Shown piece by piece: positions 36,738 through 44,428 of a stretch of DNA of 64,000 nucleotides. The DNA comes from Paraburkholderia nodosa (GTDB lineage Bacteria; Pseudomonadota; Gammaproteobacteria; Burkholderiales; Burkholderiaceae). The notes beneath the pieces are model-generated. The model was not told where the DNA came from, did not search any database, and was given only the letters and a program-made list of their open reading frames with translations. Within the stretch, counting starts at the first letter, position 1. Every line of letters begins with the position of its first letter. The position numbers were made by a program, and so were the translations under genes. The stretch spans positions 62,001-126,000 of the forward strand of contig NZ_MCNV01000011.1 in the NCBI RefSeq assembly GCF_001718195.1. The letters are read 5' to 3'.

Positions 36738-36758
36738 GTGCCCGCGCCCAGCGTTAAA

Positions 36759-36798
36759 AAGGCCGCCCTTCAATCGAAGCGGCGGGCTTCTGCTTTTC
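36759..36798 (+). terminator. probable terminator after the TrpXYZ-like operon
   Basis: An imperfect stem pairs AAGGCCGCCCTTC (36759-36771) with GAAGCGGCGGGCTT (36776-36789) around an AATC loop, followed by TTTT at 36794-36797. It lies 22 bp after the ATPase gene. Confidence 0.6.
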
Positions 36799-36842
36799 AG
36801 CGAAATTATTTCGGATGCCGATTCAAATGGGCGGCGTTTCGG

Positions 36843-37244
36843 TCATGCCTTCTTCGGATACGAATACTTGAAGGTCCCCTGCGCACTCGCGATCAGCAAA
36901 CGATCGTCCACCCACGCCTCGGCGCGCGCAAAGAAGATCGAACGGCCGCCGCGCTCCAGAAACCCCTTCGCGCGCACGAACTGACCAAGCCCCTTGTCGA
37001 GGTAGTTGGTCGTGAGCGAGAGGGTGAAGCCATGACGCGGCGGGTCGCCGACCGGCGCGAAGAGTCCCGCGTAGCCGGCGGCAGCGTCGAGCAGCGTGGC
37101 AATCGCGCCGCCTTGCAGCACGCCCTGGCGATTGAGCTTCGAGGCGTCGATGGGCATCACGAGCTCCGCGTAGCCCTCGCGCCACTGCGCGACGCTCACG
37201 CCGAGCGTTTCAAGAAACGGGTTGTCCACGGCGAATTGCGACAT
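36843..37244 (-). CDS. PaaI-type hotdog-fold thioesterase
   Basis: This 133-residue single-hotdog protein contains the family motif NRQGVLQGGAIATLLDAAAG (Gly-Gly turn and acidic residue at the helix start) and TLSLTTNYLDKGLGQFVRAK. Such enzymes hydrolyse acyl-CoA or aryl-CoA thioesters as tetramers. ATG 37244 is used; the longer frame to 37301 has no recognisable ribosome site. It stands alone between a convergent ATPase gene and a divergent aminotransferase gene. Physiological substrate unknown. Confidence 0.82.
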   Translation of the reverse strand: MSQFAVDNPFLETLGVSVAQWREGYAELVMPIDASKLNRQGVLQGGAIATLLDAAAGYAGLFAPVGDPPRHGFTLSLTTNYLDKGLGQFVRAKGFLERGGRSIFFARAEAWVDDRLLIASAQGTFKYSYPKKA

Positions 37245-37458
37245 ACGCGGTCTTCCTTGCATTATCGGGCGATGCGATTGATTATAGGGTGGCTGCCGCA
37301 ATGCCGCAGCGGGCCGCTGCGCCGCCCGTACGACTGTTCAGCGAAATTCCGCGCAACTGTACATGGTCAGCGCTGCCGCGCCACACAACACTGCCTGATG
37401 GCGCGCCAATCGCGCGCGTCTCACGCAACTCCCTTCAAGGTAAAACCAGGTACTCAAG

Positions 37459-38736
37459 ATGAACGACAACGCGCTCCACCCCGACCCGCTGGCCACTTCG
37501 CGCACAGCGGCGGCAGCGGCCGAGGCCGCGCCCGTGCCTTGCCCCAGCGTCGAAACGCTCGACCGCATCCTGCCCGAGGAGCCGCTCCTCATGATGGGTG
37601 CGGGCCCGGTGCCGATTCCCGACGCCGTGGCCAAGGCCAATACCGTCGTCATCAATCACCTCGGCGACACGATGGCGCGCGTCATTCATCAAGTGAAGAC
37701 GATGGCGCGCTACGTGTTCCAGACGCGTTCGAACTGGGTGCTCGGTGTGGCCGGCCCCGGCTCGGCGGCCATGGAAATGGCGATCTCGAACCTCGCGTGG
37801 CCGGGCACGCGCGTGCTCTCCATCGTCAACGGCTTCTTCAGCCAGCGCATGGCCGAAATGGCGGGCCGCGTGGGCGCCGAGGTCACCACGCTCGACGTCG
37901 CCGACCGCCAAATCGCCTCGCTCGAAGCCGTGGCGCAAGCCATCGAGCGCACGCGCCCGGCCGTCGTTACGATCGTGCACGGCGAAACCTCCAATACGGT
38001 ATGGAACCGCGAGCTCAAGGAAATCGTGCAGCTCGCCAAAGCCGCCGGCGCGCTCGTGGTGGTGGACGCCGTCTGCACGCTGAGCACCATGCCGCTCGAA
38101 ATGGACGCCTGGGGCATCGACGTCGTCATCACGGGCGGCCAGAAGGGCCTCTCTTCGATCCCTGGCGTTTCGCTCATCGCCTTTTCGGACGCCGCCTGGG
38201 AGCGCGTGCGTACGCGCACCGCACCGAACACGCACTGGTGCCTCGACGCCATACTCGCCGAAAACTTCTGGCACAACGCCGGCTATCACTACACAGCGCC
38301 CGTCTCGGGCGTGCTGGCGCTGCACGAAGCATTGCGCCTCGTGTGCACGGAAACGCTCGAAAAGCGTTTTGCGCGCCACCTGCGCTGCTCGCTCGCGCTG
38401 CAAAGCGGCGTGAGCGCGCTGGGTCTCGCGCTCTATACGCCGCAAACGTGCCGCCTGAATTCCGTGGTCGGCATCGGGCTGCCCGAGGGCGTCACCGCAC
38501 GCGAGGTGTGCAATCACATCTCGCAGCAATACCAGGTGGAGATTGCCGGATCGTTCGGTCTCCCGATCGTTCGCATCGGGCAGATGGGCGAACAGTGCCG
38601 CGAGCACAACCTCTTTCGCACCGTCCATGCGCTTGGTCGCACGATGAGCGATCTCGGCGTGAAGGTCGATCTGCCCGCCGGAGTTGCCGCGCTCGAAGAA
38701 TCGCTTTCGGCCGGCTCGCGCGAAGCGCGGCGCTAA
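37459..38736 (+). CDS. class V PLP-dependent aminotransferase (alanine-glyoxylate/serine-type)
   Basis: This 425-residue enzyme opens its core with LLMMGAGPVPIPDAVAKANT. It has the cofactor-binding VLGVAGPGSAAMEMAI, the PLP ring aspartate in LVVVDAVCTLSTMPLEMD, and the Schiff-base lysine Lys229 in VITGGQKGLSSIPGVS. The fold and motifs match the alanine-glyoxylate, serine-glyoxylate and serine-pyruvate aminotransferase group; a narrower substrate cannot be stated. An N-terminal Ala-rich extension of about 40 residues precedes the core. Cytoplasmic. It is monocistronic with a palindromic terminator-like sequence after it. Confidence 0.88.
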   Translation: MNDNALHPDPLATSRTAAAAAEAAPVPCPSVETLDRILPEEPLLMMGAGPVPIPDAVAKANTVVINHLGDTMARVIHQVKTMARYVFQTRSNWVLGVAGPGSAAMEMAISNLAWPGTRVLSIVNGFFSQRMAEMAGRVGAEVTTLDVADRQIASLEAVAQAIERTRPAVVTIVHGETSNTVWNRELKEIVQLAKAAGALVVVDAVCTLSTMPLEMDAWGIDVVITGGQKGLSSIPGVSLIAFSDAAWERVRTRTAPNTHWCLDAILAENFWHNAGYHYTAPVSGVLALHEALRLVCTETLEKRFARHLRCSLALQSGVSALGLALYTPQTCRLNSVVGIGLPEGVTAREVCNHISQQYQVEIAGSFGLPIVRIGQMGEQCREHNLFRTVHALGRTMSDLGVKVDLPAGVAALEESLSAGSREARR

Positions 38737-38742
38737 GCGCTT

Positions 38743-38760
38743 GCGGCGCCATGGCGCCGC
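38743..38760. terminator. palindromic hairpin between aminotransferase and methyltransferase genes
   Basis: GCGGCGCC-AT-GGCGCCGC is a perfect 18-bp palindrome between two convergent genes, 6 bp after the aminotransferase stop. There is no T-run, so termination is plausible but not certain. Confidence 0.55.
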
Positions 38761-38768
38761 TCGACCAG

Positions 38769-39515
38769 TCAAACGCGCCGTGCGCGCACGCAGATGAACG
38801 CCGGGGCCTGTGCCAGTTCCGCGTGCAGCGCCGGCGACACCGCCTTCATTTCCGGTTGTGGCATGGGTTCGAGCACGCGGTCGATGGCCCAGCCCGCTTC
38901 CATGAGCGCGTTGAAGATATCGGCAAGCGGGCGCCTGAACGCTTCCACCCACGGCTTCGGCTCGCCGAAGCCGCCCCAATGCAGGCCGAATCGCGTCGTC
39001 TCGAAGTAGGTGCGCGAACCGCGCGTGCGCGTGTCGATCCAGTCGCGCATGGGATGCGACATCGAAAACACCAGCAGTGCGCCGGGGCGCGCCACGCGGT
39101 GAAACTCCTGAAATGTCGGCGCGAGGTGCTCGACGTAGTCGAGGGCCAGCGAGCACACGATGCGGTCGACCGAGCCACTCGCGAGCCAGTCGAGCGGCCG
39201 ACCGAGATCGCCCTGCGCGATATCGACCGCGAGGCCTGCGCAGCGCGCCTTCGCCAGTTGGACCATCGCGGGCGTGACGTCGAAGGCCTGCACCCGTGCG
39301 CCCTCGCCCGCCAGCTCCGCGCTCAAGATGCCGGGCCCGCAGCCCGCGTCGAGCACGTCGAGCCCCGCTACCGCGCCTAGCAGCGAGCGTGTGGCGGGCC
39401 GTTCGTAGAGCGCGTTGTGCGGCTTGACCGGGGCCTGCTCGGCGTAGCGGTCGGCGAATTGTGTGTAGCTGGCGCGGCCGGGGAGTTCGTTGGGGGTCTT
39501 TTCGTCGGTGGACAT
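38769..39515 (-). CDS. class I SAM-dependent methyltransferase
   Basis: This protein of about 248 residues has motif I LDVLDAGCGPGILSAELA, motif II-like VDIAQGDLGRPLDW and the Methyltransf_11 segment RIVCSLALDYVEHLAPTFQE. The substrate is unknown; the family includes ubiquinone/menaquinone-type and small-molecule methyltransferases. The start is uncertain: ATG 39515 is used, ATG 39554 is in frame, and neither has an obvious ribosome site. It is divergent from the HAD phosphatase gene, with about 200 bp between. Confidence 0.8.
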   Translation of the reverse strand: MSTDEKTPNELPGRASYTQFADRYAEQAPVKPHNALYERPATRSLLGAVAGLDVLDAGCGPGILSAELAGEGARVQAFDVTPAMVQLAKARCAGLAVDIAQGDLGRPLDWLASGSVDRIVCSLALDYVEHLAPTFQEFHRVARPGALLVFSMSHPMRDWIDTRTRGSRTYFETTRFGLHWGGFGEPKPWVEAFRRPLADIFNALMEAGWAIDRVLEPMPQPEMKAVSPALHAELAQAPAFICVRARRV

Positions 39516-39680
39516 CAGAGCGGTGGGGTAGCGATTGGGTACGCTATTGTCCATCGTTTCGCACGGGCCGACCAACGCCGCACCCTGCACGGCTTGCCCG
39601 AGAGAAAGCCACGCAAACGCGACCCCGGTTATCATCGCGCTCTTGCGTGCGCGATCCCGATGCGCGCCGCATGACGCAAC

Positions 39681-39710
39681 CGCAGGCAACCGAAAGCAAC
39701 CGCAGGCAAA
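39681..39710 (+). repeat. 10-bp tandem repeat, three units
   Basis: The units are CGCAGGCAAC, CGAAAGCAAC and CGCAGGCAAA, immediately before ATG 39713 of the HAD gene. The unit length is not a multiple of three. Gain or loss of a unit would shift the frame of an initiation at 39671 but leave one at 39713 unaffected. Confidence 0.8.
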
Positions 39711-39712
39711 CG

Positions 39713-40399
39713 ATGTCCCCCATCCCCTTCGACGCCATCCTCTTCGACTGCGACGGCGTGCTCGTCGACTCAGAACGCATTACGCACGTGGTGCTCACGC
39801 AGATGCTGGGCGAACTCGGCTGGACACTCACGGTGGACGAAGCCATGCGCATCTTCGTCGGTAAGGCCGTGAAAGACGAGGCCGCGCGCATCGAAGCGCA
39901 TACGGGGTTCGCGATTACCGACGCCTGGCTCGAAGGTTTTCGCGCGCGCCGCAACGACGCGCTAGAGCGCGATCTCGTCGAGATTCCGGGCGCGCCCGCC
40001 GCCGTGCGCGCGGTGCACGCGGCAATGAACGGGCGCATCGCCGTCGCCTCGGGTGCGGACCGGCGCAAGGTCGAGCTGCAGCTGCGCAAGGTGAACCTGC
40101 TCGACTGCTTCGCCGGCCACATCTATAGCGGCCACGAAACGCCGCGCAGCAAGCCGCATCCCGATGTCTATCTCGCGGCGGCGGCCGGCCTCGGCGTGCA
40201 GGCCGCCCGCTGCGCCGTCATCGAGGACACGGTCACGGGCGCGCGCGCGGGCCTCGCCGCGGGCGCCACGGTGTTCGGCTTCAGCCCGCCCGAGCCCGGC
40301 CACAGCAGCGCTCAGGCGCTGCTCGAGGCGGGCGTCGCACACGTATTCACCGACATGGTGCAGCTTCCCGCCCTGCTTTCCCGCTGGTCAAATAGTTAA
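39713..40399 (+). CDS. HAD-superfamily hydrolase (phosphatase/phosphomutase-like)
   Basis: This 228-residue protein has HAD motif I DAILFDCDGVLVDSE (nucleophile Asp12, Asp14), motif II Ser in VASGADRRKVELQL, motif III Lys in SKPHPDVYLAAAAGLG and motif IV EDTVTGARAGLAAGAT. The cap between motifs I and II is the small helical C1 type of phosphoglycolate phosphatase and beta-phosphoglucomutase relatives. ATG 39713 begins directly at the domain; an in-frame ATG at 39671 would add 14 residues encoded by a 10-bp tandem repeat. Substrate unknown. Confidence 0.86.
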   Translation: MSPIPFDAILFDCDGVLVDSERITHVVLTQMLGELGWTLTVDEAMRIFVGKAVKDEAARIEAHTGFAITDAWLEGFRARRNDALERDLVEIPGAPAAVRAVHAAMNGRIAVASGADRRKVELQLRKVNLLDCFAGHIYSGHETPRSKPHPDVYLAAAAGLGVQAARCAVIEDTVTGARAGLAAGATVFGFSPPEPGHSSAQALLEAGVAHVFTDMVQLPALLSRWSNS

Positions 40400-40532
40400 G
40401 CGCGTACGAAACAACGCCAAAAAAGCCGTGCGCCTCGCGCACTGTTGGCCGTACGCATCACCGCGCATCAGATAGAAAGCAGGCCGCCGACGAGTCGCAT
40501 ACCATCCGATTCGTGGCGCTGCGAAAGAAAAA

Positions 40533-40566
40533 GATAGTTTGCTATCGAATCGCTTTGGGCTATGAT
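40533..40566 (+). promoter_or_regulatory. promoter and candidate operator of the MarR gene
   Basis: TTGCTA (40539-40544), a 16-bp spacer and TATGAT (40561-40566) form a good sigma70-type promoter. The -10 box ends six bases before the ATG at 40573, so transcription would start at or next to the start codon. An inverted repeat GATAG-TTTG-CTATC (40533-40546) overlaps the -35 box and is a likely autoregulatory MarR site. Confidence 0.7.
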
Positions 40567-40572
40567 CCGCCG

Positions 40573-41037
40573 ATGTCGAATCTTCATACTTTACGCCTTG
40601 CGGTCAGCAGCACGCTCGTCGTGGCGGCACGCAAATGGCGGCGCACCACGCACGGCGCCCTCACCGCATACAACGTCTCCGAGGCGTGCGCCGCGCCGCT
40701 GCTCACCGCCGGGCGCCTTGGCGAAGCCGTGCGCCAGGTGACGCTTGCGGAGCACGTGGGCATCGAAGGCCCGTCGCTCGTGCGCCTGCTCGACCAGCTG
40801 TGCGCCGCGGGCCTCGTGCGCCGCGACGAAGACCCCGACGACCGCCGCGCAAAAACGATCTCGCTCACGAGCGAAGGCCGCGCCGTGACCGAGCGCATGG
40901 AGGACGAGCTGCGCTCGCTGCGCGCCCGCGTGCTCAAGGGCGTGAGCCGCGCCGACCTCGAAGCGACGCTGCGCGTGCTCAACGCGTTCAACGCCGTTCC
41001 CCCCGCAGACCAGGCTGACCGGCCCTTACACGACTGA
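40573..41037 (+). CDS. MarR-family transcriptional regulator
   Basis: This 154-residue winged-helix regulator has the recognition helix region AEHVGIEGPSLVRLLDQLCA and the wing LVRRDEDPDDRRAKTISLTS (DxRAK/R type), with flanking helices for dimerisation. It is the first gene of an efflux operon (FUSC, DUF1656, HlyD, NodT), the FUSC gene starting 17 bp downstream, so it most likely represses the operon and itself until a phenolic or drug ligand binds. ATG 40573 is used; the frame extends to 40513 but that would start upstream of the predicted promoter -35. The mRNA appears leaderless. Confidence 0.88.
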   Translation: MSNLHTLRLAVSSTLVVAARKWRRTTHGALTAYNVSEACAAPLLTAGRLGEAVRQVTLAEHVGIEGPSLVRLLDQLCAAGLVRRDEDPDDRRAKTISLTSEGRAVTERMEDELRSLRARVLKGVSRADLEATLRVLNAFNAVPPADQADRPLHD

Positions 41038-41054
41038 AAGCAGAAAGCGGACTC

Positions 41055-43193
41055 ATGACCTACCCCTCCATCCGCGACTGGCTCTTTTCGGTCAAGACCT
41101 TCGCCGCGTCGATGCTGGCGCTCTATATCGCGCTCAAGTTTCAGCTGCCGCGCCCCTATTGGGCGATGGCCAGTGTGTACATCGTCTCGAACCCGTTCGT
41201 GGGCGCCACGCGCTCGAAGGCGCTGTACCGCGCGCTCGGTACCGCGCTCGGCGCGGCCGCCGCCGTCGCGCTCGTGCCGCCCTTCGTCGAAACGCCGCTG
41301 CTCTTCAGCGCGATCGTCGCGACCTGGACGGGAACGCTGCTCTATCTGGCGATCTCCGACCGCACCGCGCGCAGTTACGTGTTCATGCTCGCGGGCTATA
41401 CGATGCCGCTCATCGCGCTGCCCACCGTGAGCGATCCCACCACGGTGTTCGACGTGGCGATCGCGCGTACGCAGGAAATTACGGTCGGCATCATTTGCGC
41501 GAGCGTGGTGGGCAGCAACATCCTGCCTAGCCGTCTCGCGCCCACGCTCATCGAGCGCGCCGACGCGTGGTTCCGCGACGCCGCCTGGTACGGCCGCGAA
41601 ACGCTCTCGGGCCATATTGCGGGCAAGGCGCTTTCGGCGTGCCGTCAACGTCTCGCCGCGACGGTCAACCAGCTCGAATTCCTGCTGAGCCAGTTGAGCT
41701 ACGACCACACGCACCCCGAGATCCTCGAGCGCGCCGAGTCGCTGCGCGGGCGCATGCAGCTTTTTCTGCCGATGATCTCCGCGCTCGCCGACCCGCTCGT
41801 CGCGCTGCGCCGCGATCTGCACGTGTGGCCGGAGGGCCTCGACAGCCTGCTCGCCGACGCGGCGCGCTGGTTCGACGAACCGCTGCCCACGCGCGCCGCC
41901 GAAATGCACGACGACGCGGGCGACCCGACCGCAGAGAATCTGCGCAAGCGCATCGCGACGCTGCAGCCCGCGCGCGACGCACTCTCGAGCTGGGAAGGCG
42001 CGCTGCTCTCGAACGCACTCTGGCGGCTCGGCCAGGTGATCGACGTGTGGCAGGACTGCCGCGCGCTGCGCGCGCTCATCGCGCACGAAGCGAAAATCGG
42101 CTCGTGGCGGCCGCGCTATCGCCATTGGCGCCTTGGCGGCACCGAACGCTTCTACGATCGCGGCCTCATGGTGTTTTCGTGCCTCGTGCCGGTGAGCGCG
42201 ATTCTCGTGGCCTGCTGGCTATGGGTCAGTTCGGGCTGGCACGACGGCGCGGGCGCGGTAACGCTCGCGGCCGTGGCCTGCTGCTTCTTTGCGGCATCCG
42301 ACGAGCCCGCGCCGCTGGTGTTCCGCTTCTTCCTCGCCACCGCGGCGAGCGTGGTATTCGCGGGCCTCTATCTGTTCGTCGCGCTGCCCAAGGTGCACGA
42401 CTTCGCGATGCTCGTGCTGCTGTTCGCGGGCCCGTTCATCCTGATCGGCACGCTCATTCCGCGCCCGGCCTTCAACATGGTGACGATGCTCGTGGCCGTG
42501 AACACGGCCACCTTCATCAGCGTGCAGAGTGCTTACGAGTCGGACTTCTTCGTCTTCCTGAACAGCAATATTGCCGGTGTGGCGGGCCTCCTGTTCGCCT
42601 ACCTGTGGACGCGCGTCACGCGCCCGTTCGGCGCCGAGCTCGCGGCGCGGCGCCTCCTGCGCTCGAGCTGGAGCGATGTCGCGCTCTCGGCATCGCCCAC
42701 GCCTATCGCGGACCAGCGCAACCTCACGTCACGCATGGTCGATCGCCTCATGCAGCTCATTCCGCGTCTCGCGGCTTCCGACGAGCACCGCCATCCGTCG
42801 ATCGAGAGCTTCCGCGACCTGCGTATCGCGCTCAATTCGCTCGATTTGCGCCGCTCGCGCCACAAGCTCGACGGCGACGTGCCCGACGCGATCGACCGCG
42901 TGCTCGCGGGCGTGAGCGACCACTATGCGCGCTGCGCGCGAGCGAGCGAGCGCCAGGACGCCCCGTCGGCGCTGCTCTCCAGCATCGACGACGCCATGCG
43001 CCGCGTGGCGGCCCGCGCGCGCGCGCAACTGCCGCCCGCCACGCTTGCCGACGCCGATGCCCAGCCCGCGCCGCGCGCGCTCGTCTCGCAGCGCTGGCTG
43101 CGCGACACGCTGCACGCGCTGGTGGGCCTGCGCATCGCGCTCTATCCGGCCCTTGCGGCACAATCGCCTTCCAACCCGGAGGCCGCGGCATGA
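41055..43193 (+). CDS. FUSC-family inner-membrane efflux protein (AaeB-like)
   Basis: This is a 712-residue protein with two membrane domains, each about six helices: N-terminal from FAASMLALYIALKFQLPRPY, and C-terminal from VFSCLVPVSAILVACWLWVS through FVFLNSNIAGVAGLLFAYLW. Cytoplasmic helical domains follow each. This duplicated layout is that of the aromatic acid exporter AaeB and FUSC proteins. With the downstream DUF1656, HlyD adaptor and NodT outer-membrane factor it forms a trans-envelope pump, probably for hydroxylated aromatic acids or drugs. Substrate is inferred from family only. Its TGA overlaps a short coupling ORF. Confidence 0.9.
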   Translation: MTYPSIRDWLFSVKTFAASMLALYIALKFQLPRPYWAMASVYIVSNPFVGATRSKALYRALGTALGAAAAVALVPPFVETPLLFSAIVATWTGTLLYLAISDRTARSYVFMLAGYTMPLIALPTVSDPTTVFDVAIARTQEITVGIICASVVGSNILPSRLAPTLIERADAWFRDAAWYGRETLSGHIAGKALSACRQRLAATVNQLEFLLSQLSYDHTHPEILERAESLRGRMQLFLPMISALADPLVALRRDLHVWPEGLDSLLADAARWFDEPLPTRAAEMHDDAGDPTAENLRKRIATLQPARDALSSWEGALLSNALWRLGQVIDVWQDCRALRALIAHEAKIGSWRPRYRHWRLGGTERFYDRGLMVFSCLVPVSAILVACWLWVSSGWHDGAGAVTLAAVACCFFAASDEPAPLVFRFFLATAASVVFAGLYLFVALPKVHDFAMLVLLFAGPFILIGTLIPRPAFNMVTMLVAVNTATFISVQSAYESDFFVFLNSNIAGVAGLLFAYLWTRVTRPFGAELAARRLLRSSWSDVALSASPTPIADQRNLTSRMVDRLMQLIPRLAASDEHRHPSIESFRDLRIALNSLDLRRSRHKLDGDVPDAIDRVLAGVSDHYARCARASERQDAPSALLSSIDDAMRRVAARARAQLPPATLADADAQPAPRALVSQRWLRDTLHALVGLRIALYPALAAQSPSNPEAAA

Positions 43194-43234
43194 GCGCGCG
43201 TCCCTCTCATCCTTTTTCGAAACTCGCATCATGA
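43190..43234 (+). CDS. 14-codon coupling ORF between FUSC and DUF1656 genes
   Basis: ATG 43190 overlaps the FUSC stop (ATGA). The frame encodes MSARPSHPFSKLAS, and its TGA (43232-43234) overlaps the DUF1656 ATG at 43231 (ATGA again). A perfect GGAGG (43178-43182) lies seven bases before this ATG, whereas the DUF1656 start itself has no ribosome site. The simplest reading is a translational relay: ribosomes load on the mini-ORF and re-initiate on DUF1656. Whether the peptide has its own role is unknown. Confidence 0.6.
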   Translation: MSARPSHPFSKLAS

Positions 43235-43440
43235 TCGGCGAAATCGATATCTTTGGCGTGTTCGTGCCCGCCGTGCTCGTCCTGATGCTGATTGCGTACC
43301 TCATCAATGTCGTGATCGGCAAGGTGCTCACGCGCGTCGGCTTTTACCGCCTCGTGTGGCATCGTTCCATTTTCGATCTCGGCATCTATGTCTTCGTGCT
43401 GGCTGCCGTCATCATCGTGTCGCATCGCTTCGTGAATTAA
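43231..43440 (+). CDS. DUF1656 small inner-membrane protein (AaeX-like)
   Basis: This 69-residue protein has two membrane helices (VFVPAVLVLMLIAYLINVVI and FDLGIYVFVLAAVIIVSHRF). It starts MIGEIDIFGVFVP, the hallmark of DUF1656/AaeX proteins that lie between FUSC and HlyD genes in aromatic efflux operons. It is probably a small accessory subunit of the pump. ATG 43231 has no Shine-Dalgarno and overlaps the stop of a mini-ORF, so translation is likely coupled. Confidence 0.9.
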   Translation: MIGEIDIFGVFVPAVLVLMLIAYLINVVIGKVLTRVGFYRLVWHRSIFDLGIYVFVLAAVIIVSHRFVN

Positions 43441-43441
43441 C

Positions 43442-44428
43442 GTGAACGTGAAAAAAACCTGGTTCTCCGCAGGACAGATCCTGCTGACGCTCATCGTCGT
43501 CGTGGTCGCCGCCCTCGTGCTGTGGCGCATCGTCAACTACTACATGTTCTCGCCGTGGACGCGCGACGGCCGCGTGCGCGCCGACGTGATCCAGGTCGCG
43601 CCCGACGTGGGCGGACTCATCACCCGCGTCGACGTCGTCGACAACCAGCAGGTCAAGCAAGGCCAGGTGCTGTTCGTGATCGACCAGGCGCGCTACTCGC
43701 TCGCGCTGCGCCTCGCGCAGGCCGCGCTCGAGCAGCGCAAGGCCACGCTCGCCCAGGCGAAGCGCGAATACGCGCGCAATATCGGGCTCGGCAATCTCGT
43801 GGCGGCGGAAACGCTCGAGGAAAGCCGCACGCGCGTCGATCAGGGCGAGGCCGCGGCCGCCGACGCCCAGGTCCAGGTCGACACCGCCAGGCTCAATCTT
43901 CAGCGCACGACGATCGTGAGCCCCGTGGACGGCTATTTGAACGACCGCGCGCCGCGGGCTGGCGAATACGTCACGGCAGGCCGCGCGGTGGTCGCCGTCG
44001 TGGACATGCATTCGTTCCGCGTGGATGGCTATTTCGAGGAAACGCGCCTGCACGGCATTCAGATCGGCCAACCCGTGGAGATCACGGTGATGGGCGAGAC
44101 GCGCCCGCTGCGTGGTCATGTGCAGAGCATCGTCGCGGCGATCGAGGACCGCGACCGCCAGGCGGCGCCGAACCTGCTGCCCAACGTGAATCCGGCGTTC
44201 AGCTGGGTGCGTCTCGCGCAGCGTATTCCGGTGCGCGTGGCGCTCGACGAAGTGCCCGCCGATTTCCGCATGATCGCGGGGCGAACGGCAACCGTGGCCG
44301 TGCGCACGGAAGCGAACAACGACCACCAGGCCGCCCACGCGAACAACGCAAGCGGCGCCGTCGCTTCGCAGCCCGCCATGAATGCGAGCGCCCCCGCCGC
44401 TTCCCAGGCTGCCGGAGCTTCGCAATGA
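43442..44428 (+). CDS. HlyD-family efflux periplasmic adaptor (AaeA-like)
   Basis: This 328-residue membrane-fusion protein has an N-terminal membrane anchor (ILLTLIVVVVAALVLWRIVN), the lipoyl half-motifs QVAPDVGGLITRVDVVDNQQ and TIVSPVDGYLNDRAPRAGEY, a central coiled-coil hairpin (about 75-160) and a beta-barrel (VDGYFEETRLHGIQIGQP). The Ala-rich C-terminal tail is low complexity. The start is GTG at 43442, one base after the DUF1656 stop; a second GTG at 43448 is possible. It links the FUSC pump to the outer-membrane factor, whose ATG overlaps its stop. Confidence 0.92.
   Translation: MNVKKTWFSAGQILLTLIVVVVAALVLWRIVNYYMFSPWTRDGRVRADVIQVAPDVGGLITRVDVVDNQQVKQGQVLFVIDQARYSLALRLAQAALEQRKATLAQAKREYARNIGLGNLVAAETLEESRTRVDQGEAAAADAQVQVDTARLNLQRTTIVSPVDGYLNDRAPRAGEYVTAGRAVVAVVDMHSFRVDGYFEETRLHGIQIGQPVEITVMGETRPLRGHVQSIVAAIEDRDRQAAPNLLPNVNPAFSWVRLAQRIPVRVALDEVPADFRMIAGRTATVAVRTEANNDHQAAHANNASGAVASQPAMNASAPAASQAAGASQ

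Noticed and set aside
36738..39380. 880-codon + strand open frame spanning the thioesterase and aminotransferase
   Set aside because: It is out of frame with the aminotransferase, antisense to the thioesterase and has no protein-like character.
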